Source: Asterias rubens (taxonomy: Eukaryota > Echinodermata > Asteroidea > Forcipulatida > Asteriidae). Taken from it: 64,000 nucleotides of DNA. The stretch's first letter is position 1. Each line of letters opens with the position of its first letter. Where the stretch lies: NCBI RefSeq assembly GCF_902459465.1, contig NC_047083.1, positions 8,423,526-8,487,525 of the forward strand. The letters are read 5' to 3'. Of this stretch, positions 11,425-22,200 are shown in pieces. Position numbers and translations under genes: made by a program. The notes below the pieces were generated by a model. It saw only the letters and a list, made by a program, of their open reading frames with translations, was not told the origin of the DNA and made no database searches.

Positions 11425-13517
11425 TCAATCAAACTTGGAGTAGTATTTTCCAAAGAAGATGTCACTGAGGATCCAGGGAGCGCCCAGGGGTGTAGGGAAG
11501 TCCATTCTGATGAATCTACTCAGGCAAAGTGTCTCTCCCACCTCGGTCTCCTAAAATGCAAGAAGAGAAGAAGATTATAATACATTATTATACTCCAGAA
11601 AATGGCCGAAGAGTTAAGGTCAAAGTACAAACTATCCCTATTTGTAGGATTTGAAACTTTGCATGGTGGAAATACGATATGGAAAGGTTTGCAGTAACAC
11701 CATGTAATGACTGTCTCTAATGAGTTGGGGTGGTTCTGAAAAGAACCGTTGGTTTCAACTCAACGTTTTCGATCAGTAAGTCAGTCTTAGTGCCTCCAAA
11801 GTTCAAAAAAAAAAAACATTTCTGTAATGTTCCTTTAATAATTGGGCCATACAAAAATAAAGTTATGTTTTCGATTACACTGAAAAAAAAATAGGAAAGA
11901 GCTCAGGCGGGCAATATCTTCTTTCCAACTCTTTGGCCAAAAATAAAGTCATGTTTCCAATTACACTGAAAAATTGGTGGATGGGCGACATTCCTACAGT
12001 TGGGCCAAAAAAGAGGTAGCCACTTTTCTTATTTTATTAAATATTATTACAAAAGTAGTTGAATAGTCCAGCAAAAAAAAAAAAAGTATTGTGACATTCA
12101 ATTTCCACCAAGGACAAGACAGGGGTAAACAGCAGGGGCAAATTTCATCTGCTAAGCACAAAAAAATTAGCTTACATTAAATTTCTTCCTTGATAAAAAC
12201 AGGATTACCAACCAAATTTCCACGTGATTTTCAGGCTTAAGCAAACAACAGCTGAATACCAGTATAAGGCAAAATGCAACAATTGGAAATTTTTGTTGGT
12301 AATCTTGTTTTTATCAGGGAAGAAATGTCATGCAGAGCTCCTTTTAGTGCTTAGCAGATAAAGCCTGTAAAGCACAAAAATTTGCATACCATAAAAAAAA
12401 AAAAAAGATTACCAACCAAACTTTAATTTGTTGCCTGTTACTTGTTACTGGCATTCAGCTGTTGTTTGCTTATCATGGAAATCACATGAATATTTGGTTG
12501 GAAATCCTGTTTTTATCAAGGAAGAATTTCATGCTAAGCAATTTTTTGTGCTTACAGGCTTTATGACACTGGGCCCTGGTGGCGTCTGTGGCCTATGTAA
12601 TATTCCATTTCAAGGAATCAAGTTCTAGGCCTATAAAAAATGATCTCAAGCTTACCAGGTCCATCTTTCACAAGTTTAGGTTTGGTGAGTCCATTGTACT
12701 CTCTCAGTCTTAGTCTCTCCGAAGCATTACAAGTCAGAAAAGCTCTGGATGGATCTGTAGATGCTCTCTCCAAGGTCTTGTTAAAAGTTGGAGCAACTCC
12801 TTTAAATACAATTACATTATAAAACTGATTATATAATGAGTAGGGTAATAAAGTTTGAAAATTAATGAAATACGTCAGTGTCCCATCATGTTCATGCCTC
12901 AGAACTTGTTCACAAAATGGGCCGAACAGAAATAAAACAAAACATCCTTTTACACTGAATTGGGGTTAAAAAAAGATGGGCAACAAAAAAACACTTCAGT
13001 ATTAAATGTTCCTTTAATAATTGGGCCAAACAAAAATAAAGTTATGGATCCCATTACACTGAAAAAATAGGAAAGAGCTTAGGCAGGCAACATCTTCTTT
13101 CAAACTCTTTGACCAAATAAAAAAAGTCATGTTTCCAATTACACTAAAAAATAGGTGGATGGGCAACATGTTTTTTTTTCCACAGTTGGGTCAAATAAAG
13201 AGGCAGCCATGTTTCCTACTTTATTAAATATTATTACAAAAGTAGTTGAAAAGTCCCTCCCCCCCCCCCCCCCCCCCTCCCAAAAAAAAAGAATTAAATA
13301 AAAATAAAAAAGCAGGTGGCCTCAGTCTGTGGCCTTTGTGTTATTCCACTTTCCAGGCCTATAAAAATGATCTCAAGCTTACCAGGTCCATCTTTCACAA
13401 GTTTAGGTTTGGTGAGTCCATGTGCTCTCTCTGAAGCATATACAAGTCAGATAAGCTCTGGATGGATCTGTGCATAGATGCTCTCCATGATCTTGTTGAA
13501 GGCCGGCGTAGCAACCC
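11425..13517 (-). pseudogene. Cathepsin-D-like aspartic protease pseudogene (fragmentary)
   Basis: The exon at 11425-11550 follows a TTTTAG acceptor and encodes GETLCLSRFIRMDFPTPLG then APWILSDIFFGKYYSKFD. This matches the last exon of cathepsin D (family pattern TLCLSGF..MD, WILGDVFIG.YYTVFDR). A TGA replaces the expected Arg codon after FD, and the following VNNPRRF resembles the normal VNNRVGF tail, so the stop looks like a mutation. Upstream, two duplicated exon-like blocks (12656-12799 and 13383-13517) share the donor CCTG|GTAAGC. Neither continues cleanly into the last exon, and they may derive from the propeptide exon (weak). The catalytic DTG exons were not found. I infer a decayed gene; the last exon is the solid part. 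Confidence 0.55.
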
Positions 13518-13520
13518 CTT
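11800..13520. repeat. Imperfect tandem duplication containing the exon-like block
   Basis: The stretch from about 11830 to 12070 and the 12600-12800 block recur at 13009-13260 and 13330-13517 in the same order. Shared landmarks include TTTAATAATTGGGCCA, AAATATTATTACAAAAGTAG and GATCTCAAGCTTACCAGG. The left copy was enlarged by foldback repeats at 12133-12572, and the right copy has a poly-C run (about 13258-13277). The duplication explains why the presumed protease exon is present twice. Confidence 0.75.
12133..12572. repeat. Two adjoining R3 foldback copies (diverged)
   Basis: R3 is a foldback family of about 240 bases with ends near GGGCCCAATTTCATAGAGCT and an inner pair GATAAAAACAGGATTACCAA / TTGGTAATCCTGTTTTTATC. 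Two truncated, overlapping copies sit here. Confidence 0.7.
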
Positions 13521-13670
13521 TAAATTATAAAACACAACAAAATTATGAAAATTTGATCAAGAGACATAATAATATGTTTTAATAATGTGCCACCTGCTGT
13601 GGAGCAGACCTGGTTCTTCAAGAATTTGTGGCTCCGTAAATCTTTACAAAGGAAAATAAAGAAAACAAAT

Positions 13671-14057
13671 TTAAAGGCCTGGACACTGTTGGTAATTACT
13701 CAAAATAAATGTTCACATAGAAACTAACTTGGTAACGAGCAGTGGAGAGCTGCTGATGGTATAAAACATTGACAGAAACGGCTGCCTCTGAGTCTGAAGT
13801 AACATAGTTTTTGAGAAAGAGGTCATTTCTCACAAATGAATTGAATTAGAGACCTCAGCTGAGGTTTCGAATTCAAGCATCTGAAAGCACACAACTGGTG
13901 CGACACAAGGGTGTTATTTCTTCCATGATTCTCTCGCAACTTCGACGACCAATTGAGTTCAAATTTTCACAGATTTTCTTTTTATGCATATCTTGAGATA
14001 CACCAAGTGAGAAGACTGGTCTTTTGACAATTACCAAAAGGTGTCAAGTGCTGTTAA
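13671..14057 (-). repeat. R1 foldback element
   Basis: Near-complete, with degraded right terminus (CAAGTGCTGTTAA). Confidence 0.88.
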
Positions 14058-15678
14058 TGGGCTATGTGTGTGACATGTCACTGTCATAGTTGCATAGGAT
14101 AGAGCAAGATTCCTTGCTCTATATTGTCATTGTCCCTCATCACGGCCATGCTCATGACTAAAACTAAAAAGTCAAGTCAAAACAGTCATCATGCATGGCG
14201 ACAGACATTTTGACAGACATGGCAGAAGACTAGTGTTGTTTTTTCTTGCACTTATTTTCCGAGCACAACTTTCCATTTGTTTCACGCACACCTACCTAGT
14301 CTTCTCACCTCAGCTTTTACATCCAGAAGTGGACTTTGCTGAGTTTCCGTACCAGCGTAGATTTAGATGTGTCTATCACTCAGTATCATTCAATTCAATT
14401 ATAGTTAAATCAATCAGGACTAATCTCTTTGCGTTGGCGTTCATTTCAAATTCAATTCATTCAAACAAAACTTACTCAAAATGCTGCATCCTGCCTCAAA
14501 TTTTCACTCATCCTCCGGCTGGCTGTTCACTGTTATTTGATGTGAATTCCCATGGTGACATTCGCAATCGCAGACGACGATCGCCAAACGGAATACTTTA
14601 ACAAGATCCCAAAACATAACAACAACACAACAACAACAACAATGCAGCTTTTTCGTTGCAGAAGTCAATTTTCTTAGCAGTAGTCTAGTGCCCATTTCGT
14701 ACTTGCTGTACCCTGCTCATTTCTTAACACTATTTTTTACCGAGTTTAGGGACCATACTAATTCTGTAACTTCTCAAATGAGGGCGCTTTTTACATTATT
14801 TTAATTTATTCGTCGAAAGTTTTCGTCGGAAACCCACAATTCTTGAATAAACGATTGACTTTTTAAAATAATTTTGTTTCTGGGTGGATTTTCTAGACCC
14901 ACTCCGATACAAAAGATTCCGTAAAAGAAGCTTTTTATCTTTGTTTTTTTAAATAATTAACAACAAGCAAAAAACGCCGGTGCGGCGTCCAAAATCAGAG
15001 CTGGCGGGGACGAGTAACATCGTATTTATTTTACTTGACCACCACTATTGGAAACTTTGGTACGGAGCTCTGGAAGTGCCATCCGACATATCAAGATCCC
15101 GATATAATTATTATCAATGGGTGACGGCAGCCTAAACGCAAAATAAGTCGACATACCGTGATAATTGTGTCGGGTATGAACCCACTGTTTGTTTCAATTT
15201 ATAATAATGGTAGGGGAAAACACCATAATTATTTGTAACATGTGGACATTGCCCCTCTCAGTGCCCCAGTGATTAGACCGGTGCAGTTGTCTTGAATTTC
15301 TCCCATTGGGTATTAATGTTACCGCCAAACCGAGGCCGGAAGAACAAAATAGTCTGGTTCCGATTTGCAAAGTGATTTTTAGCATTCATGTTTTTTCGAT
15401 ACGAGAGGAACACCACTTCTGATTGAGACAGCATGATCATGATAACGGTCTATTCTGGCCGCCAAAGAGATCGGTCCCCCAATGGGAAATTAACATGGGC
15501 GGGAAGATGGATAAGTTCGGAAGAAGTTTGTGCACAGTTTGCCCCCGGGGGCGGCACCGAATCCTGGGGGGGGGGGGGGGTCGGCAGAATCTCCTGCCAC
15601 CTCCACTAGTTATAAGGAAGGAATTTCATCCTAAGCAAATTTTGTGCTTACAAGTTTTATGAAATTGGGCCCAGACAA
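14058..15678. other. No gene recognised
   Basis: The 136-codon plus ORF at 14191-14601 is the longest non-exonic frame without N. I see no domain, and an ORF of this length is expected by chance in 64 kb of AT-rich DNA. An ACA-rich run lies at 14618-14643, and a G run near 15566-15580. Confidence 0.5.
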
Positions 15679-16309
15679 TAAACAAAACCAACAACAGATT
15701 TGAAAGGCACATCTGTTTTGGGTTTATCTTACATCTTTATAGCACTATAAGACAATATGAATACATCTTGAGATAGTACCAACTTGAATAAAATTGCGGA
15801 AAATTCACGCGTCAACAAAACAAGAGAAAAGTCTAGAGAATCAAGCTCACACCAAAATCTTCTTTTTAAAAGTTGGGTCAAAGTTTGGGGATTTGCAAAA
15901 CCAAGTCCGTTCAATTATTATTTTGTTGTGATGTGTGCAATAGAAAATAAAATACACCAAAAGCAACACAGACAGTTCCATTATTGCGTCAAATTTCAGG
16001 CTTAGAATCATTATCCATAATACCGAGAAAGTTAAACTCCGATGAAAGATTTTGTGTAAAATGGTGGTGGTTTGCGGTAACACCATGTGTGTGTCTTATG
16101 CTTTGTTTTTTATTGGGTTCTTAAGAGAACTGTCTTCCTATTATTATTCTACTGGAGTAGATTTACGGGAGACTTCTCAGTTCTGAAATCAACTGTTTTG
16201 CTGTTAACGGTTAACTACGAGCTGGCCTACCTGGGCGGAAATAGAAAAAATCGAGTGGGACCACGCTTAAAGGGAATATACTTCACTCACGGTGTGAGTT
16301 GTTAATATT

Positions 16310-16349
16310 GGTCCCAACGTTTGGACTAGCTTGTTCTAGTCATCGTCAG
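16310..16349 (-). other. Degenerate hammerhead-ribozyme-like motif
   Basis: On the minus strand CTGACGA is followed by a helix GACTAG..CTAGTC, then CAAACGTTGGGACC. The layout matches the hammerhead core CUGANGA - stem II - GAAAC, but the first G of GAAA is C here. The 52226 copy has the same change, so self-cleavage is unlikely. Confidence 0.45.
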
Positions 16350-16570
16350 AAGACTGAAGAGATACGAGAGAAGTTAGCCTATTTATAGGGGTTCAGAGAT
16401 TTCAGTGAAGAGACAGTCAACGCTCTGATTGGTTCTCCTGAAAGGAGACGGGCTGTGGTTGGTTGGCTCAGGGCTATTGTGTGGGTTGCCCATTGTGCGA
16501 GAAAGCCCTTGCGTAGTGGGGCGTGTCATTGGACAATGGAATGTCAGAGGATCGAGGAGGTGTAGTGCGC

Positions 16571-16936
16571 TTAAAGACACGGGACACTAATACTAATTGT
16601 CAAACACCAGTCTTCCCACTTGGTGTATCTCAACATATGCATATAACCAACCTGTGAAAATTTGAGCTCAATTGGTCGTCGAAGTTGCGAGATGTGAATG
16701 AAATAAAAACACCCTTGTCAAGTGTGCTTTCAGATGCTTGATTTCGAGACCTCAAATTGTAAATCATATGGTCTCGAAATCAAATTGTGGAAAATTACTT
16801 GTTTTCTTCTCGAAAACTACGTTACTTCAGAGGGAGCCGTTTCTCACAATGCTTTATACCTCTCCCCATTACCAGGTGAGGTTTTATGCTGTAATAATTA
16901 TTTTGAGTAATTACCAGTAGTGTCCAGTGCCTTTAA
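16571..16936 (+). repeat. R1 element inserted in the 15.7-kb repeat
   Basis: Runs from TTAAAGACACGGGACACTA to GTGTCCAGTGCCTTTAA. Its absence from the 51.4-kb partner marks it as a later insertion. Confidence 0.88.
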
Positions 16937-17504
16937 TAACGATCCCATAAAGCGAAAGTAGTAGTCCCGGCCGATTTTCAGCCCTACACCAACTGAGAAG
17001 TCTCCGAAAACCCGAAATCTACTCCGCGGCAGTAGAATATAATAATTATTTAGCAATACACTAGTGCTCTAAAGAACATTAATTCTTGTCCCTACTCTTT
17101 GTGAAATCGACCCAGGACATGTTTGGTTTATTTAGGCCCTATCTGTCAAATTACTAGCAATGAAGTATTCGTTCTTGTATCCCAACAAAATGCATCAAAT
17201 AACAAATCTATGAAAATTTTGCCTTTGTTTGTCATCGAAGTTTAAAGAGAACAATGAAAGAAAAAACACCCTTTAAAAGGAATAACAAGTAGGCTTTGGG
17301 ATAAAACAAATCTTTTTCTGGGTCATTATCAAAGTATGACCCTACTTTTAATCTCAATTGTAAATTGTCAATTGAAAAACACTAGCAACAGCGAAGTATA
17401 TTTTTCTCAAATTTAAAAAATAAAACACAAATTATTTACATACATTAGCATGTCATTAAAATGAAATTAACCTTGTTCAGCAGCAGAACTTAAAAAATGA
17501 AATA

Positions 17505-17757
17505 ATAATGAAAGTAAAAACGCCCTGATGTTGTGTGCTTTCAGATGCTTGATTTCTTGACCTCAAATTCTAAATCTGAGATCTCGAAATCAAATTCATG
17601 GAAAATTACTTCTTTCTCGAAAAATCCGCCACTTCAGATGGAGCCGTTTCTCACAATATTTTAGACTATCAACCTCTCCCTATTACTCGCTACCAAGTAA
17701 GGTTTTATGCTGATCATTATTTTGAGTAATTACCAAAAGTGTCCACTGCCTTTAAAC
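17505..17757 (+). repeat. R1 element, 3' two-thirds
   Basis: Starts inside the family at AATGAAAGTAAAAACGCCCT and keeps the right terminus GTCCACTGCCTTTAAA. Confidence 0.88.
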
Positions 17758-18065
17758 TTGTAAGTATTGTTTTGCTGTGCTTAGCTACTTGTGCTTAAAG
17801 CAGCTCTGTGATTGACATTCTTGGGCCTTAGTAGTACTGCCTCACACTAACATAGAAAATCTTGTTTCTCATAAACAAACTCATCATTTATAAATAAAAA
17901 AGACTGTTAAAAGCCTTCAAACTACATTAATTTCTACATCTCCGACTTCAATTTGCCTTACAGTATTAGATTGTAAGTAAAGAAAAACAGTTCAAATGTT
18001 ATCCACTTTTTAATATTTCAGTTAATAATGGTTAAGGGAGTTGCATCAGTGTGAAACTTTTAGTT

Positions 18066-18600
18066 AGTCAACCCTCCTACTATCTGACCATTTAATACCA
18101 ATATTGTCCATTGTGTTGTTCAATGATATAAACTAAACCATACAAGTCTGTATTATGATATTATGTAGTGAATGCATCTACCAGTACACAGTACACAGTC
18201 AACCCTCCTACTTTTTGACCATTCAATATCATCCACTGTGGTTTTGAATGATAAACAAACCATGCCAGCCTACAATATGATATCATGTGGTAATGCATCA
18301 ACACAGTATACAGTCAACCCTCCTACTATTTGACCAATATCGTCCACTGTGGTTTTGAATGATAACAAACTATGCCAGCCTGCAATATGATATCATTTGG
18401 TGAATGCATCAACACAGTATACAGTCAACCCTCCTACTATTTGACCATTTAATATCATCCACTGTGGTTTTGTCTGATAGATGCACTATGCCAGCCTTCA
18501 ATATGATACCTTGTTGTGTATGAATCAACACAGTATACAGTTAACCCTCCTACTATTTGACCATTCAATACCATCCACTGTGGTTTTGACTGATAGATTA
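18066..18600. repeat. Tandem array, period about 113-130 bp, five units
   Basis: Each unit has GTCAACCCTCCTACTATTTG, CATCCACTGTGGTTTTGA, GCCAGCCT.CAATATGATA and CATCAACACAGTATACA. Units are similar but not identical. Confidence 0.92.
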
Positions 18601-18743
18601 GCCAGCCTGCAATGTGGTGAACGCCTTCCACAGTCTACAGTTGTGCCAACACACACAACCCATGAGGTTAAAGGATGCTGGATTGTTGGTTTACTTTACT
18701 GGCAAATACCATGGAATGTATCAGGGGCAAGTTGGTTGGGCTT

Positions 18744-18768
18744 GGGGGGGGGGGGGGGGGGGGGGGGG
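18744..18768 (+). repeat. Poly-G tract of 25 G
   Basis: An uninterrupted G run about 480 bases past the BAX-like stop on the other strand. Length may be unreliable in the assembly. Confidence 0.9.
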
Positions 18769-18939
18769 CTTCAGGCAGGCCTGGAATTTCACGGAGGCCG
18801 CAGCCTCTGTTGCCCTGTTATTGACCTTGGTGCCCATAGTTTCCCATTGAGTTCCAATAAAAGTGCCCTTTGCATTTTATTGGCCTTGTCCTCTCAAAGA
18901 TGTAAACCCAAGCCTGTTCCGGGCTGATCAAGGTTTTTA

Positions 18940-19027
18940 GGGGGCAGGGTGGGGGCAGGACAGGGGCAGGGTGGGCCAGGGTTGGGGCAGGGCGGGGGCA
19001 GGGTGGGTTAGGTGAGGGGGGGGGGGA
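18940..19027 (+). repeat. GGGGCAGGGT-rich tract, quadruplex-prone
   Basis: About ten runs of three or more G in under 90 bases. As C-rich minus strand it would lie in or near the BAX-like 3' UTR. Confidence 0.85.
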
Positions 19028-19243
19028 CACCAGGGATTCTTTCCAGTACTCTTTTCCCAGCAGATCAAATGAAGTTTATACTCCATCAAAATCCTCCACT
19101 ACCAATCAATCAATCACCAAAAACTGTTTAGATTGTCTTGACTGGCGAACTCGTACTTTGGAAGTCTACTTCACCAATCCCTAGTCCATTAAAACAAGAA
19201 CCACGGAGTCCGAAGTGTTGAGGTAATGTGGAAGTCCTCGTTG

Positions 19244-22200
19244 TCATTTCTTGAGTTTATAAAGTCCGATGGCCATGGTCGCCATTGAAATAAGCACCAG
19301 TGTAGCCCAAGCAGGGGTCGATGATCCAAAGTATTCTGTTATAGCAGTCTGAACAAAATATATAATAAGAAAAATTTTAAATACTGCAGTCCAGTGTAAG
19401 ATTTGCCCCACGAAAAAGGCTGATCTATACTACATGTAAAGCTTCCCCGAATGTAAATATCTTACCAATGATGTACCTTATCTTGATTCAAAGACAGTAA
19501 GCATACCAGTAGCAAGAGTTTTTGCCAGCCAACATTCCTGATGCTGTACCTTATCTTGGTTCAAAGACAGTAAGCATATCAGTAGCAGCATATCTGTAAG
19601 ACACAGCAACGCTACCTTATCTTAATTCAGTGGCAGTAAGCAAATGAGGTGACACAACCAGGGGCCAGTTATAGCGCTGCCTAGCAGACAAACTTGCTCA
19701 AGCATGAGCATATTTCACAGGTTAGCAAGACAATTAGGTTGCTAGCTTACGTTTTCGCCATGGATTTACCTTGCTTCATCATTAAATTTCATACAGTAAG
19801 CACCAGTGTGTGATTACAGTAGGCAGGTGCTATGATATGGAAACTGCAAAGTACAAAATCAGCCGTTAGGCAGCTCTTAGAACTTGGGCGCTGACCTAAA
19901 GAGTAACAAACTTACCCAGCCTCCACGCCGTATTATCCAATCGGCAAAGCGTCTGACGAGAAACTTCACAATCTCACGTACCAGTTGGTTCACCCAACCA
20001 GGAAAGTTTGAACGTAAAATATTGTCCATGGCCTAAAGAAAAACAAAACCCCAAATTTATTCACAAGTTTTCAAAAGCAGATAACAATTACAGACAAGGT
20101 GGCCTCTACTACATGTATGTATGTTTAACATTTGGGGATGGAATTGTGGTCGAGTGGTTTAGCACACTGGACTCAAGTTCTGGTGTTTCTAATCAGCAGT
20201 GAGGGTTTGAGTCCCACTTTCAACATGGTGTGTTGTGGCCGAGTGGTTTAGCACACTGGACTCAAGCTCTGGTGTTTCTGATCAGCAGAGTGTGGGTTCA
20301 AGTCCCGGTCTTGACATGGTGTGTTGTGGCCGAGTGGTTTAGCACACTGGACTCAAGCTCTGGTGTTTCTGATCAGCAGAGTGTGGGTTCAAGTCCTGGT
20401 CTTGACATGGTGTGTTGTGGCCGAGTGGTTTAGCACACTGGACTCAAGCTCTGGTGTTTCTGATCAGCAGAGTGTGGGTTCAAGTCCCGGTCTTGACATG
20501 GTGTGTTGTGGCCGAGTGGTTTAGCACACTAGACTCAAGCTCTGGTGTTTCTGATCAGCAGAGTGTGGGTTCAAGTCCTGGTCTTGACATGGTGTGTTTT
20601 TGCCGAGTGGTTTAGCACACTGGACTCAAGCTCTGGTGTTTCTGATCAGCAGAGTGTGGGTTCAAGTCCTGGTCTTGACATGGTGTGTTGTGGCCGAGTG
20701 GTTTAGCACACTGGACTCAAGCTCTGGTGTTTCTGATCAGCTGAGTGTGGGTTCAAGTCCTGGTCTTGACATGGTGTGTTGTGGCTGAGTGGTTTAGCAC
20801 ACTGGACTCAAGCTCTGGTGTTTCTGATCAGCAGAGTGTGGGTTCAAGTCCTGGTCTTGACATGGTGTGTTGTGGCCGAGTGGTTTAGCACACTGGACTC
20901 AAGCTCCGATGTTTCTGTTCAGCATAGTGTGGGTTCAAATCCCGGTCATGACACTTGTGTCCTTGAGCAAGACACTTAACCATTATTGCTGCGTCCTTCG
21001 GGTGGGACGTATAAGCTTCTCTCCACACAACTGAATGTTTTGCTAACATTCAGCCGTCTTTGCCAACCAGCACGGTTTGTTAATATTATCAATGGAAAGG
21101 TCTACAAGTATAAATCAACATTATGTTGACCTATGACCCTATGACTCCAACTTACCCTGACACACATCCTGTAGGCAAAGTAGAAAAGTCCGATGATACG
21201 ACCCCAGTGGATTTCCCCATCTCCAAAGATGACATGAGCTACTGCTATAATCGCCTCAATCGGCGAATCTGTCGGTACGGAGTTTATCATTCTGCAGAAT
21301 ACGGAAATTTTTAAGGAGAATTTATTTTCTAATCGGGAAATACTAAACTAAAAAAGAAAATAGTAGTAATAAAAAATCTTTAAAGGCACTGGACACCTTT
21401 TGTAATAGACCGATCCACTAAGCTCCGCCCCATTGCGTATTGACCAATCACAATGCAATGAAGTTCCCACAAATAAGGTCCGACATGCGTGCGCGTACCT
21501 TGGCGCGTGCGGCAGAGTTGTGCAGAAAGGCATTGAAGAGCCCCACGTGTTCTTGCTCACACGTGCGTCGTGAGAGAAGCCTACTGGATCGGTCTATTGT
21601 CAAAGACCAGTAGTCACATTTTTTGTATCCCAACATACATGACATTATGCATAAATAAACAATCCTGTAAAAAATTAGGCTCAGTTGCAAGAGAATGAAA
21701 GAAAATCACGCTTTTTGCACATATTTGTGTGCTTTCAGATACATAATAAAAGGCTTCAGGCCTGAAGTATTTTATGACTTGAGTGAGAGATTACCTGTTT
21801 CTCAAAAACTACACTACTTCAGAGGGAGCCGTTTCTCACAATGGTTTATACTATCAACAGCTCTCCATTGCTTTTAATGCTAACAATTATTTTGAGTAAT
21901 TACCAACAGTCTCCAGTGCCTTTAAACTTATAAACTGTTGTAAACTTTACCTTTGAAGTTCTCGGTCTTGATCCAAGATGTGTCCGATCTCACGGAGGGT
22001 GGAGCCGACTTGTTGCCACACCTCCTCCTGTCCGGGCGTGGCCACGCCCAAGTCCTCCTGCCTCGGGGCATTCTCGATAGAGTCCCTCTCGAATCGATCG
22101 ATGATAAAATGACGGAGGAGAACGGCTGCTTGGTCTCCGACTTCTTGATGACTGAGCTGGCGTTGGAACTGTGGGATGCCCTCGTCAACATCTGACAGTA

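Larger units (their letters stand above)
15679..17495. repeat. Dispersed element, copy 1 (partner at 51398)
   Basis: Colinear with 51398-52880 through several landmarks: GATTTGAAAGGCACATCTGT, ACTTGAATAAAATTGCGGAA, CTCACGGTGTGAGTTGTTA, TATTTATAGGGGTTC and TACATACATTAGCATGTCAT. An R1 copy (16571-16936) sits inside only this copy. No reverse transcriptase or transposase frame is visible. A hammerhead-like motif lies at 16310-16349. Confidence 0.8.

Noticed and set aside
14191-14601. 136-codon plus-strand ORF
   Set aside because: No domain, signal or splice partner recognised; one or two such ORFs are expected by chance in 64 kb of AT-rich DNA.
14504-14695. Minus ORF starting MGTRLLLRKLTSATKK, possible 5' exon of a mitochondrial protein
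   Set aside because: The rest is low-complexity ACA/TGT repeat and no downstream exon in a matching phase was found.
18066-18600. CRISPR-like array
   Set aside because: Units are contiguous and similar along their whole length with no distinct spacers, and the genome is animal.
20139-20957. Cluster of functional tRNA-Leu genes
   Set aside because: The 5' acceptor-stem strand is missing in every unit, and the array continues into SINE body.
20230-20979. Series of identical 67-codon plus ORFs
   Set aside because: Translations of the 91-bp tRNA-Leu-like repeat.
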